A DNA stretch of 64,000 nucleotides from Torreya grandis. Lineage: Eukaryota; Streptophyta; Pinopsida; Cupressales; Taxaceae. The position numbers and the translations under genes were made by a program. Positions 36,598 to 49,347 of the stretch are shown here, one piece after another. The DNA is taken from contig JARHVA010000158.1 of the NCBI GenBank assembly GCA_037957365.1, positions 739,001 through 803,000 of the forward strand. Reading direction: 5' to 3'. Under the pieces are notes generated by a model, which worked only from the letters and a program-made list of their open reading frames with translations, made no database searches and was not told where the DNA came from. Every line of letters starts with the position of its first letter. Positions within the stretch are counted from its first letter, which is position 1.

Positions 36598-36973
36598 TGT
36601 TGTGGATTTAAAGAGCCAAACATAGAATTAATTCATGCACTGATCAAAAGAGAGCCAAACATACACAAAGACAAATTTTAATCACACAATATATTCGGCC
36701 TTCTCATTAATTTCACTCTATGATAAAACATCTAGGATATTACACACATATATAGGAATATTATTCCTATAACTTCTCCCCTATTTTCTCTCACCCAAAT
36801 CCTATAATTAAGCATACACTATTTATGATATATTGTTATAAAAATCTTAATAATATATATTATAACCTAAATCATAATATTGTTATATAACAATATTATG
36901 ATTACTAACCAATTATTATTTACCTTTCAGTAAATACCTACTTTTACATAAATGTAAAAGCTAATTCCTAACA
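36598..36973 (-). repeat. 5' LTR of B
   Basis: 376 bp, TGTT...AACA termini on either strand. It joins A-LTR sequence at 36974 exactly as the fragment ending at 2526 does. Confidence 0.82.
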
Positions 36974-36992
36974 CTTTGCACAATTAGACAAG

Positions 36993-37199
36993 ATGTTTTT
37001 GAACTCAAAACCAGATTACTTGTATTATTCAAAGGCAAAGTACAACATCAATATAGTAGGGCTTCACCATAAATGGTGTGGAATTATTAGACAAGAGCCA
37101 AAATGGCTAGTACTTATAAAATGTGAGAGAGGAGAGAGAATAATGATGTCCAAGAGTTATAAAGCCACTTGCCAAGCTGAGAGAGAGTTACATTTGTAG
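36993..37199 (+). CDS. Plus-strand conserved ORF in LTR R3, unknown
   Basis: 68 codons: KAKYNINIVGLHHKWCGIIR, EPKWLVLIKCERGERIM and a basic tail. The same frame is open in R4 (41121-41333) and readable in R2; R1 has it with a small deletion. It is the most consistently open piece in this LTR, but short, and I know no homologue. Confidence 0.3.
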   Translation: MFLNSKPDYLYYSKAKYNINIVGLHHKWCGIIRQEPKWLVLIKCERGERIMMSKSYKATCQAERELHL

Positions 37200-37704
37200 G
37201 AGAAAGGAATATGAAATATACCATGTAAGGTCTCTATGGATAAATGTCTCTCCAAGCATGAAACTCCTCAAATCTGGTGTAAAGCTCTTCAATTGCTTGT
37301 TTGGAAATTGCCTTCATCATTTAGCCTTCTTTAAACACTCCATAGTAGACTAAGGGTAGATGACATCATTACACTATGAGAGGGGGTTAGAAATAAGCTA
37401 CAACATTCTTTGGATATGTCCCTAATCATTAATATTCTTCTAGACAAGTGTTCTCACTGTCTATCATCATAATCACCTTTATTTCACTCATCTTTCACAC
37501 TTGGCACTAAGGTAGTCTTTAGTTTCTCAAATTAATACATACAGGGGGTGATGTGACACTTTCTAAAAGTCATCATGTCCTTAGATCCAGTAGGTAGACC
37601 TTAAAAGGCCTCCAAATTGGAGTTATCACCTTCTCACTTGGTGATCACTCTTCATTCACTATGTCAGTTTAAACTATCTAAAGTGAACTTACTTGTAGAG
37701 GTAC

Positions 37705-37935
37705 TTGTGTGCTTTACTAGAGCACGAGATGTATATGGGGAGTTATATTAGGTCTCATTATATCTCCCAAAGTGATCCTCATATTTTTACACCATTTTGT
37801 ACCTGTAAAACCTTAAAAAGTGTAAATAAAACTAGTTTTGTACCCTGTTCATACAAATACAATGCAATGCAGCTTGATGTAAAGGAGCCCAGGGGTGCCC
37901 TTTACAAGTCCAATGTCATTTCTAAGTCAAACTAG
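37705..37935 (+). CDS. Small plus-strand ORF in LTR R3, unknown
   Basis: 76 codons with SYIRSHYISQSDPHIFTPFC and KEPRGALYKSNVISKSN. The same frame is readable in R2 (about 25460-25690) and R1 with a few stops. Its relation to neighbouring small frames as exons of one gene is unproven. Confidence 0.25.
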   Translation: MCALLEHEMYMGSYIRSHYISQSDPHIFTPFCTCKTLKSVNKTSFVPCSYKYNAMQLDVKEPRGALYKSNVISKSN

Positions 37936-38116
37936 CCATCTTATATGCCTTTCCTTATTTGGTTTTTCCATCAGGTTATTAAAAAGGTTTTAGAGGGTTT
38001 TGAGTGGTTTTACCCCTTAAAGATTGTTCATAAAAATGTGACATTGAACTTGTGAATAAATCCCACTAAATCCTTGTTCAACATATCTCAGCTCCTTAGG
38101 CTCCCATGTTAAGCAT

Positions 38117-38302
38117 ATGTACTATTATGAGATTCTAAATTTGCCTTCTCGAGCTCTTTTTTACTTTTTGTGCAGGCTTAAGGTGAAAAGGATCATGTTT
38201 GACCAAATTATGGTGGGTTTCTATAGCTTAATGGATCTAACACACCTTATAACTCACCATGAAGATCTTCATGTGCATTGTAATGCTCACTTGACCCTAT
38301 AA
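38117..38302 (+). CDS. Small plus-strand ORF in LTR R3, unknown
   Basis: 61 codons: MYYYEILNLPSRALFYFLCR, then KVKRIMFDQIMVGFYSLMDL. R4 (42263-42478) and R1 (3667 on) carry close versions. No family recognised. Confidence 0.25.
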   Translation: MYYYEILNLPSRALFYFLCRLKVKRIMFDQIMVGFYSLMDLTHLITHHEDLHVHCNAHLTL

Positions 38303-39798
38303 GTGATAGTAGATCCTTCTTAGGAATTAGACCTAGTCTAGGCCTAGTGAACTTTAACTGTGTTTAGGTCCTCACCTCCACCTCAGAGTAGTTTTTCATG
38401 ACTATGAGGGATTTTTTACATTTATCTACTTCTAAAACAGCTTTCTACATCTCCTTGCAAGGTTTCAAAACCTTCCCACCCACTTCTTACCTTTTAGTTA
38501 CTAAGCTAGCAAGATTTGTCTTCTTGTGAGTGCCCTCTACTTGAGACAAAATAGAGGGCACTTCCCCTATTGCCTTAGGAAAAACAAGTCTATGAGAGGC
38601 TTGAGCACATGATGGGGATGTTTTATACTAGTTTTCATGACTAAATTTCATCACTAGCCCCTCTAAATTTTCTAAAACCTAAGATAGACTTATGTATAAT
38701 TCACTCACTATGTTGGGTTAATGTGTTGACTATAGGTATCATATTATAACCTTTAATTGCCCTATTTCCATGTCTTGATCATCTCATCAAGTGTATATCA
38801 CCACTATGGAGTCACTCTAAGCATGTCCATCATTTTAACCTTTGCCAAACTCTTCAAGGTATAACTTTCTCTTGACTAGACAAGGTTGAGAGACTACAAC
38901 TATATTCTATGTCAGACTACTCCATGATGGCACCAAAAATGGCCAAGGCTTTGTTTAAATGTTTTTAAGGTAATAAGTCCCTAAAACTGATTCTCCACAT
39001 ATGTACATAACTGTCAAGTCAGTATGTCACTCAATAGCTCAACTTTTGACTATTATGGCATTCTCCAACCAGTTATAGACTTTCAAAAAGTCTTCAAATG
39101 GATCCTTTACACCTTGAAGGACCTGTAACCATTTCAAATGCTTCATTTCAACATGATTGTTCTCTTTTGTGGCACTTATAGGTGCACATCAATGGTGCAA
39201 GACTACCTATATAAGAGAATTAGTTGTCATATTTAATCATATGCCATTTGGAGAGATTAAAATGATTTATCATGTTATAAAAATATGTTAAACCTCTTAA
39301 AAACTCTTCATTACATCTCATGATTGTGCTCAGAACCTTAATTTACTTGACTGTGTATGATAGTCATGTAAAAAGTTGACTATGTTAGTTTTTCTTGACT
39401 ACAACTCCATGGATGTAGCCTTTGAGACTGAGCTTGGAAGGAGAGGGTGATTTTCATGATATGAAAAGCATAAAATACAACATGCCACATTCATTTGAAA
39501 CCACTATAATAACAGGGATCTCTGCACTTAGTGAACTATGCCTACAACTAGGCAATGGTGATCTCAACTTGTAACCTAAACTATTTTGTTCATCCACTCA
39601 CCTCCAAACATGCAACCAAATATGGAAACCATGATATAAGGATCTTCACATCCTCTAGAAACAATTCAAATAATTGGTTTATATGGACAAGCTCAGACAA
39701 GGAGAAAACCTGAAGGGTGTGGGGATTAGCATATAAAAAAAGAAGTCAACTTCTTAAGCATGGTTAATAAAGCATATGCAACCAATCTCAAGACTCTT

Positions 39799-40465
39799 TT
39801 AAAACCTATACTAAGTCTTTTGAAACATCTCATTTAATTCATTCATTATTTCCTCGGGGGCTCTTTAGATCACATTGAGTTGGTGGATGAGTGAAGTGTG
39901 GTCACTCTCATCTTTAAACCTTGAAGTTAGCAACACTCCAAAGTTATCACATGTTATAATGCAACCACTGAAAAAAGTCCTATACCAATCAAGTGATTTC
40001 CCTCTAAGGGACATGGAAAGGAGTCTAATATAAATATTTACCTTAGTGACATTATGGAAACTATAAACATTGGAGATATCCCTGATATGTTCACTAGGTG
40101 TAACATGGCCTTCGCCATTAAATATAGGAACACTCTTTGTAGCATTAGGGGGAATGTCATCATAGGCATCAAGATGGATTAGATTTTTAGTATTAATGGC
40201 AAGGAAGGCATGTTTCCTAGCCATGTTTTCTTCAAGTTCTTCCTCACTCTCTTGATCCTCTTGGCTAATAAAGTCTTCTTGCTCTTAAAAGGGCAGAATA
40301 GGTTGTGAGCGTTAAAATTTAAGAGGAAGTTTAGGTTGAAGATTTGGATGGATAGGATGGAAAACTCTACTAGAGATGAACTATTAAGGACCATGAAGTA
40401 TGAGAACAATTATATGAAAAAATAATGGTTTAAAACTAGATTTTACCTTGAATGGAGTCACCAAA
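39799..40465 (-). pseudogene. A3 unit: gag N-terminal half, leader and primer site
   Basis: Minus-strand Gag starting at 40224: MARKHAFLAINTKNLIHLDA, SVPIFNGEGHVTPSEHI, then LRGKSLDWYRTFFSG and LTSRFKDESDHTSLIHQL. The frame is open for 119 codons, the longest gag of family A here, and is the empty-site reference for element F. Leader 40225-40446; primer site at 40447-40464 reads TGGTGACTCCATTCAAGG on the minus strand. The distal part is deleted at 39799. Confidence 0.8.
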
Positions 40466-41120
40466 TGTTGAGTAGCACACTAATATGTAGTTGATGTTTT
40501 TAGGACCAACATTCACCTTGACAAGTTGGCTTTAGGACAATGCATCCCACCAAACATGCCAAAACTATTTTCACTAAATATTGCACCCTAGAGGAGGTTA
40601 TTAAATCCTACTTGAAGATTTGGGCAATATTGTAATACCTCTAGGCCTATGGGTTGCCTATGGTCAAGGTAGACCTCTAAGTTTAAAGGCTAGCTCCCTG
40701 AATTGAACTTGAAGTGCTTATCACCTATGTTAAATGATTGTTTGTGGAAAAATGTATATAAGTATGCATGAAAGAAAGCTATTATAATGAATTGATACAC
40801 CACAAGTATTTCCATAGTGTTATCATACTTATTTTACAAAGAAACAAGACCTACAAACTAGATTCAAAGTTCTAAGATGTTCCAACATTAGTATTTTAAT
40901 ATAGAGGTGATATGCATGAGATAAATCAAAATAAGTGGACCAGAGGGTAGATTAAAAACTATAAGTACACTTTCACCCTTGAAGGGAGACAAACACACTA
41001 GCTACACTCTATATGACATGTTAAAATGACTTCTTGCACTAGACATGAAAGGATAAGGAGAAGCAAGGATAGAGCTTATCACTAAACCTCATCATTCATC
41101 AATTTGCACACTTATCTAGG

Positions 41121-41333
41121 ATGTTTTTTAACTCAAAACAAGATTTTTTGTATTATTCAAAGGCAAATAAAAACATTAAACTAGTAGGGTTTCACCATAC
41201 ATGGTGTGGAATTATTAGACAAGAGCCAAAATGGCTAGTATGTATAGAATGTGAGAGAGGAGAGAGAAGAATGAAGTCCAAGAGTCACAAAGCCACTTAT
41301 CAAGCTGAGAGAGAGAGAGAGAGAGAGAGTTAA
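41121..41333 (+). CDS. Plus-strand conserved ORF in LTR R4, unknown
   Basis: 70 codons homologous to 36993-37199: KNIKLVGFHHTWCGIIRQEP and KWLVCIECERGERRMKSKSH, ending in a Glu-Arg run encoded by a (GA)n tract (41307-41329). Function unknown. Confidence 0.3.
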   Translation: MFFNSKQDFLYYSKANKNIKLVGFHHTWCGIIRQEPKWLVCIECERGERRMKSKSHKATYQAERERERES

Positions 41334-42262
41334 ATTCTAAGGATAAAGGAATATGAAATATACCATGCAAGGTCTATGTGGACAAATGTCTCTCTAGGCA
41401 TGAAACTCCTCAAATCAGGTGTAGGACTCTTCAATTGCTTGTTTAGAAACTACCTTCATCATTTAGCCTTCCTTGAATGCTCCACAACTAAATAGGGATA
41501 TATGAAATCATTTCACTATGAAGGGGTGTTAGAAATAAGATTCAACATGTATTGTATATGTCTCTAATCATCGATCTTCTTTTGGACAAGTGTTCTCACT
41601 GTCTACAGTCATAATCACCCTTGTTTCACTCATCCTTCACTCTTGGCACCAACTTAGTCTTTAATTTCTCAAACCAATAAATAAAAGGGGTGATGTGACA
41701 CTTGTCAAGAGTCCTCATATTTTTGGATCCATCATGCAGACCTTAAAAGGCCTCCTAATTAAAGCTATCACCTTCTCACTTGGTGATCACTCTTCATTCA
41801 CAATGCTAGTTAGGACTGGCTTAAGTTAATTTGATTATAAAGGTACTTATGTGATTTATTGAAGAAAAATATGGATATGGGGAGTTATATTAGGTCTCAT
41901 TCTATCCCCTAAAGTGATCTTAAACATTTGAAACACTTTTGTACCTACAAAATCTCAAAAACTAACAAGAAAACTAGTTTTGTACCCTTTTTGTACAAAT
42001 AAGATGCAAGACAACTTGATGGGAAGGAGCCGAGGGGAGTCCTCTATAATTGAAATATCATTTCCAAGTTAAACTATCCCTCTTAGATGCATTTCCTTCT
42101 TTGTTTTCTCCATCAGGTCATTGGTAAGGGTTTTAGAGGGTTTTGAGTGGTTTTACCCCTTAAGGATTATTCATAAAACTATGGCATTAAAATTGTGAAC
42201 AAATCCCACTAAATCATTTTTTAGGACCTTCTTCAACATATCTCAACTCATTAGGATCCCAT

Positions 42263-42478
42263 GTGAAGCATATGTACTATTATGAGCTTCTAAAGTTGCC
42301 TTCTCGACCTCTTATTTACTTTTTGTGCAGGCTTGAGGTGAAAAGGATCATGTTTGACCAAAATGTGGTGGGTTTCTATAACTTATTATCTCTAACACAC
42401 CTTGTAACTCCCCATGAAGATGTTCCAATGCATCAGAATTCTCGCTTGGTAATAAAAGTGATATTAGATCCTTCTTAG
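42263..42478 (+). CDS. Small plus-strand ORF in LTR R4, unknown
   Basis: 71 codons, homologous to 38117-38302, with KRIMFDQNVVGFYNLLSLTH. No family recognised. Confidence 0.25.
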   Translation: MKHMYYYELLKLPSRPLIYFLCRLEVKRIMFDQNVVGFYNLLSLTHLVTPHEDVPMHQNSRLVIKVILDPS

Positions 42479-44414
42479 GCATTAGACCTAGTCTAAGCCT
42501 AGTGAACTTTGACTATGTTTAGGTCCTCATTACCACCTCTGAGTGGTTGGTCATGGCTATGAGGGATTATTTATGTTTATCTATGTCAAACACATCTTTA
42601 TACATCTCCTTTCAAGGTTTCAACACCTTCCCACCCACTTCTTGCCTTTTAGTTATGAAGCCTACATGATTTGTCCTCTTGGGAGTGCTTTTTACCTAAG
42701 ACAGAACAAAGGGCACTTCCCCTATTGTCTTAGGCAAAATAATTCTATGAGAGGCTTGAGCAAGTGATGGGGATATTATATACTAGTTTTCATGACTAGA
42801 TCTCATCAATAGCCCCTCCAAATCTTCCAAAACCTAAGACAAACTTTTGTGTAACTCACTAACTTTGCAAGATTAATGTGTTGACTGTAGGTAGCATATT
42901 AGAACCTTTCCTTGCCCTATTTCCATGTCTTGATCATCTCATGAATTTTATATCACCATTATGGAGGCATTCTAAGCATGTCCATCATTCCAACCTTTGC
43001 TTAACTCTTTAAGGTATAGCTTTTTCCAGACTATGACTATATTCTATGTTTCTTACTCAAGAGAATAGTATACCTATATGTGGATCTATTGTTTTAGACC
43101 TTATATACCATGATCCACATCTTCTTGAAGTATTCAATGTCATTTTACATCTATCTAGACTTGTTCTCATCATACACATGCGAGGCCAACATCAAGACAG
43201 TCATACTTTGATTACTATTATACTATAGTCAACTATAATTGACCATTCTTGGAGTATAATAGGTCCTATAGGTGCATATGCAGGATTTGAAATTTATGCC
43301 ACACATCCTAGGGTTCCTTTGAGGTCTTTGAAATCATCTCCAACCTGTATGTGTTCATCTTTACATGTTTTCATGTCTAGGTCCCTATCATAAGATTACA
43401 AGTACCTATAATTAGACTATAAATGGACTTTTTGAGGGCAATGCACACCTATAGATGGTGATATAGGTCAATACCCTAAAATTCAACCCCTCTTCAAGTT
43501 CCTTGAATCATTAGTGTGCCTTTCACCTTTATAGGACCACTTTCCATGAATGTATGCTCTTGTTATACCACCTTGGACTATAATACCATTTGAAGTTCAA
43601 GATACTACAGAGAACACTGACCTTATGTAGTGAAAGAATGCATGAGTTGGGGACCTCATCTACCTCACTCATTGTAGTCAAACATTTACTCTTTTTGGTC
43701 AAGACATCTCCCCTTATGATAGGGCTTTATGATGAAACACTTAGGATCTATCTAGAATCCATGTCACACTACTCTATGATGGTACCAAATATGGCCAAGG
43801 CTTTGTTTTAGAGTTTTTAACATAACAAGTACCTAAAACTCATTCTCCACATATGTACATGACCTTCAAGTCTGTCTGCCACTCCATAGTTCCACTATTA
43901 ACTATTATGGCATTCTCCAACCAGTTCTAGACTTTCTTAAAGTCTTCAAATTTATCCTTTACACATTAAAAGACCTCAAACCATTTCAAATGCTTAATTT
44001 CAATGTGATTATTATCCTATAGGGCACTTATAGGTGCACGTCAATGGTGCAGGACTATATATATAAGATAACTAGTTGTCACATTCAATAATATGTCATT
44101 TGTAGAGCTTAGATTGATTGCTCATGTTATAATAATATGTTTAGCCTCTTAAAAACTATTCATTACATCCCATGATTGTGATCAGGACCTTCAATCACTT
44201 GACTATGTATGATAGTCATGTAGAAAGTTGACTATGTTGGCTTTTCTTAACTGCAACTCCATGGATGTAGTCTTTGAGACTGAGCTTGGAAGGAGAGGAT
44301 GATTGTCATAACATTAATAACATAAAATAAAACATTTCACATTCATTTGAAACCACTATAATAATAGGTACCTTTGCACTTGGTGAAATATGCTTGCAAC
44401 TTAGCAACGGTGAT

Positions 44415-45589
44415 CGATTTAACAATTTTTGGAATATTAGTGTATTACTCCTAATTTAGTTAAAGGGTATGAGTAGTAAAATTAGTAAATAAATAGATAA
44501 TAATTAAGCTACTAATTTGTGTAAATTAATTGCAATTTAGACTTTTTTAAAAATAGTAATGAGAGGGAAAAAATCAAACTTACCTGGAAACCAACCGATA
44601 CAACTGAGACAGGGCCTGATACTCAATAAGTAGGACTGGGACACTATTACAAACTAAGATCTAAACTTCATTTTATGATTAGATAGGAGTGTTAAAACTA
44701 GATAAGAGTGGCATCAATGTTGTAGTCTACCTCTATTATTGTTGTCCTAAGGATTTGAGCTTTTTAAATTTTATTTGCCAGGTTTGTGTGACCCTATTCG
44801 TGAAGTTTCAGTAGCTAAAAGTTTGTAGAGCTCCTTGTAGAGTAGATTTTCTATTCAAACCCTATCTTCCATTATGATTTGATCAATTTTGAGCAAGAAG
44901 GGGGGTTAGTGTGTGTAAGATTTACTAGATGTGGATCCACGCCCCTTATATGGGCACGTTACCTACATACCAAAACTTTGAAGAGGGATCAAGCCATATG
45001 TAGTTCTCCCATTTGATGTGCTTTGTGCAATTGTGTGTATGAATATGTAGAATGTTAAATTGGATGTTCTTGAGGTGGCTAGGGACTGATGTAAGGATTT
45101 GAATAAGCTTGTAAGTGTGTTGGTTGGTTTTATCCAGAGAATAAAGAAGATTGCTTGAGGAGTCTTGCTTGCTTAGTGATAGTTTATAACCCTCTCCAAA
45201 TGATCTTTGAATGAGATTTTATAGGTATCTATTGGTCATGGGTTGAATGTGCTCGCATTAGGCCGATAAGGAGAAGGATCAGGAACTAGAATAAACTGAC
45301 CATTGGGGTCAAAAATGGACTTGGACAATAGTGCCAAAGGTGGATAGGAGTGGAAATGATGCTATAGTCTTAGTGTGGTGTTATTTTCCTGAGCAGATGA
45401 GACCAGGGGGTGGATTTGTCATGAAAAAAGGGGTCTAACTCAATTGAGATCAAGTATGGAAAGCTACAAATGATTGGGAATCAGTGAAAAGATGTCTATG
45501 AGGGTCATGAGAGCAAGAAATAGGGACCTAAGGGTTAAATATCATTATCCATGCTCAAGTTACCAATTTTTACATTTTATATGATTACA
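44415..45589 (-). repeat. 3' LTR of D (minus sense)
   Basis: 1,175 bp; plus-strand ends CGATTTAAC (mutated from TGATTTAAC) and ATGATTACA. Confidence 0.87.
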
Positions 45590-48500
45590 TTTGCCCACAC
45601 TTTATTTTAGTGATGCAACAAAGCAAAATACTAGGATAAAGGAAAAATAGAAAGCGTACCTAAACTTACCTACAAAGGTTGAAGCTCATGAAATTGAGTG
45701 ATGTTGAGTGTGCATAGAGAGAGCACATTGTGAAGTGCAAATTTATAAGAAAAATAAAGAGTATATTAGTTTCTACTAGATACGCTATATCTAAAATAAG
45801 AATGTATAAGGCTGGGTAAGAGAGAGGAAGAGAAAAGAATGAATACACCTCATCGAGTACGTAGACTAACACAAAACATGTTGTAATGTTGAGTGATGCT
45901 AAGTAATGTTGGATGATTTTGTACCAAGAGTAATATCACAAATAGATCTGAGTACTTAATTCCTCGAGAGTGGCTCAAGAATGAAAAGGCTAGCCCTTTG
46001 GCTCAATCATCACCCACTAAGTTAATCTAGGTGAGCATGCATGTATTGATTGATGTTTGGACTATGTGTCCAATCCCTTTGAATAGGTGGCTCAAGAATG
46101 CAAAGGTTAGCTAGTCATTTGGATCCATCATTGCCCACTAAGTGAAGCTAGGTGATCATGCATGTGTTGATTGATGTTTGGACTATGTGTTTGATCCCTC
46201 TGAATAGGTGGCTCAAGAATGCAAAGGCTATCTAGTCCTTTGGCTCCATCATTCTCACATGAAGTGAAGCTATGAACTAATACTAGTATGAAATGTATGT
46301 CATATGAGATGGATCCAGAAGCCCATGAATGTATTATGATCTGACAATATTGACATGGATAGCCGAATGTATGTTGAAACTAGGCCACTCTTGGCCACTC
46401 TAAAAGATAGAGATTAGGCTTGTATGAAAGCCACTTCGAACTAGTGCACTAGGCTTATATGAAAGCTACTCAGGAACTTGGGAATTCAAGAATGTGGAAG
46501 TTAGGCTTGTGTGAAATATATTCCAAAATGATGCCAACCACCTGTAGATGGAATAAGTCATGTAACTATCGAGAATGCTTGGGTAATACTGAACTCAGAA
46601 AGGAAAAGAAAACAAATGTGTCGTGCACATTGCCCCCAATCATTGGTGTCTAGAAGATGGATTCTGATCTAGAAGTTATATCAACTGCCATGTCTAAAAC
46701 TATAAGTGAGATCCATCATGCCACACATGATGCCCTGAATATCTAGATTCTTTAAGTAAAAGTGTACTAAAAATTGCCAATTTCGAACTAGTCTGACTGT
46801 GCAAAACTATAGCTAAACCTATTTTTCTACTTGCTTCTAGAAAGTCTAGTTTTTTTATTATTTAGATAAGAGCACCAAAAGTGGATACTAGTGGCATCGA
46901 CACTATAGTCTAAGTTGGGCACTATTGTCCTAGACTAAATCTAGTAACTATTCTGATATTTTCACTATCTACCTAGTCTATTCTGATTGTTTTAATGTTT
47001 GGTTGTCTGAGTATTTTGAATACTATATTTTTTTACTGTTAAGAGCTTTGATCTCTATGACAAAAAACACTATTTGTTTCCCCCTCTTTTTAGGGTAGGA
47101 ATGAAGACCTTACAATGAATTCCCTTATAAAAATATCCCTAGAAGTGTGTTATGCTACAAAGATACATGATATAGAAATGATAATCGACAATATATCTTA
47201 AGATATAGCATGGTTTGTATTGAGATATTGTTATATCAGTAGGGGTATGCCTAAATGGATATAACAATGTAATACCATGTGCAATGTACTGAACTAGAAA
47301 TGAAAGTTTGGTTAGATGTTAGTTGTTAGTTGGAGGGATGGAACATGACGTCCATCATGGCATCCAAGAAAGCAAGAATAATGCATGATGTGGATCATAA
47401 CATTGCAAACAATGAGAAGTAAACAAGCAACAAGCACACAAGGCAAGAAACAAGAAGCATACAAGGGTGGCCAAGGGGGCATACAAACAAGGGACATGGG
47501 CACATATTGCTCAAACTAGAAGGCAAGCATACAAGGCATGTTCAAATGCCACATACACATACAAATGAAATAAACAAAGCTGGCATGGAAGCCACAATCA
47601 CATAGGAGAGTACAAGCAAAATACATTGGCAAATGTCTTAAGACACACACAAGACATAGAATCAAAAGACATTGGCAAATATCCTAAGGCACATACAAGA
47701 GACAATTAAGAACTAAGAAATACAATCATATCTAGCTATACAAATCAATAAAGGAAAGCATATAATAACTAAAAATACAATTGCATCTAACTAATCAAAG
47801 AAAGAATTGAATGTATGCAAGACATGTTAGTACAATACTAGGTATATGCTAAGAAATGCACAAGTACTATATACTAGTGAGATATCGATATAGTAATCTA
47901 TGTAAGCTAGCAAATAATGTACATCAATATGATAACTAGAGTGTGTGGTGTAGGAATGGCATAACCTGGATGGTGTAGTCATGTGAAAGATGCCCCCAGT
48001 GGGTAGATATATCAATGTATGTCTCAATGTAGTAGTAGGATGCCCCCTCAATGGGTAGAGTGAAGCAATCAAGGAACTAGATGTCACTGTACACACTCAG
48101 AAAATATCAAGTGAAGCATGGTAATGTAGATAAATTGACAAACAATAGCATAGAACAACAAATATAAGTCTAACATAGTAGTAGAAATGTAAAGCATGGA
48201 TAATGCATACAATCAAAATGTTTTTGTGTTTATGAATTATTTTAATGTTTTTGTATTTGTAAATGTTGTATTGTTTTTGAATTTTTGAGATTTTGAGCTA
48301 TGTACAATCAATCACAAGAAGAATATGTACAAGAAATCGAAGAGAAGCGATGTACAAGTAAACTAGGAAGGGATGATACTAACTGATGAGTCTCATGGGA
48401 GACTCCCTATCATGGTGTCCTATATCAAATAATAGAATCATACGTGATAATGAAGTGCAAGGGAATGGTTACAAATATGACTTTGAATATTCAGATTCAT

Positions 48501-48590
48501 TGTAGGTATCTTGGAAATCTTAATAACCTATATTATTCCACTCATCATTATCATCTTGATTTTGAACCAATGGAATGCTAGTGTTGACCT
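45590..48590 (-). other. 3' region of D with tandem and dispersed repeats
   Basis: No sustained frame. It includes a roughly 121-bp tandem repeat (45970-46275), a 60-bp class direct repeat near 47625-47700, and a pair of CCCMCT(G/A)GGTAG-type motifs (47993-48062) whose reverse complements occur in E at 60787-60838. Around 47310-47530 the sequence is the reverse-complement relative of 61130-61500 in E. Confidence 0.6.
45970..46275. repeat. About 121-bp tandem repeat, 2.5 copies
   Basis: Units begin GTGGCTCAAGAATG near 45970, 46087 and 46208; the first two share GATTGATGTTTGGACTATGT. The third is partial. Confidence 0.88.
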
Positions 48591-48634
48591 TTGTTGTATC
48601 TAGATCTTTTCTTTTGATAAATTATGTCTATGAA

Positions 48635-48780
48635 TGATTTGCCTTAGGATGTTCAATAAATCCTAGACCTTGGTGACAAGCATTATCAACTGCTAGAATA
48701 GGAGTAGTGATGCCTTGATCCTTGCCCAACCCTTGACCTTGATAATAAAATTCTTGTAGATATTTTTGACCAAACCCATA
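48635..48780 (-). pseudogene. G-patch domain remnant in D
   Basis: The minus frame reads YYQGQGLGKDQGITTPILAV and then HQGLGFIEHP. This glycine pattern is the G-patch found after the protease in several retroviral-type polyproteins, including plant gypsy ones. The protease core itself is not identified in D. Confidence 0.65.
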
Positions 48781-48921
48781 CTGATTTGAAAGTTAAGTCT
48801 TATTTTGGAGAGGTATATTTGCATCTTTTTAGTGATTTACTTGTGCTTGTATTACTATTTATTGCTCTGATTTTGCTTTTTGATCATTTTGTGATTTTGA
48901 GTTATGCTTTGGTAACCACTT

Positions 48922-49347
48922 TTATATTATTTTTGAATTTGACCCTTTGTGAATGTGTTCATGTGTCACTGTGGATTGCTTGACTGATTTACCTTGTATA
49001 TGGTCCTCATTGGCAATTATTTCTTGTATATGTGTTCTCAATGCTAAACATGAATCCGTGTGATGCCCATGCATTCTATGATATGCATAATAATATTTGG
49101 ATCTTCTTACTGGATGTAGAGGATGTAGTTTGATCAACTTAGATTTAATCATCTCCCTTAGTACCTCACTTGAACTCTTATTTGATCTCTGAATAATTTT
49201 TGTATCACTAGTTATAGAGTTACTTTGTTGTGATTTCTTGTTTTGATATGTAATATTGCTTACAACCAATTGACTAGGTGAAAGTGCATATACATGACTG
49301 ACACTAGGATACCTTTGAGGCTTTTGTATTATAATATATTTTTCCAA
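48922..49347 (-). pseudogene. D gag C-terminal region
   Basis: 141 open codons on the minus strand. The segment YYYAYHRMHGHHTDSCLALR followed by IQEII matches the H-x-x-x-GH-x-T-x-x-C segment after the capsid in plant gypsy Gags. Upstream frames at 49329-49523 and 49554-49802 are probably earlier gag pieces; the segment DPMHKLTTTYRVSI may be the capsid end. Confidence 0.65.

Larger units (their letters stand above)
36974..39798 (-). repeat. LTR R3 of family A, truncated both sides
   Basis: Homologous to 2527-6022 and to R2/R4. Relative to R1 it lacks about 700 bp near 38900 (4450-5150 in R1). It breaks near 39798 into A gag, so the right end of the LTR, 3' region and protease of that unit were deleted. 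Confidence 0.8.
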
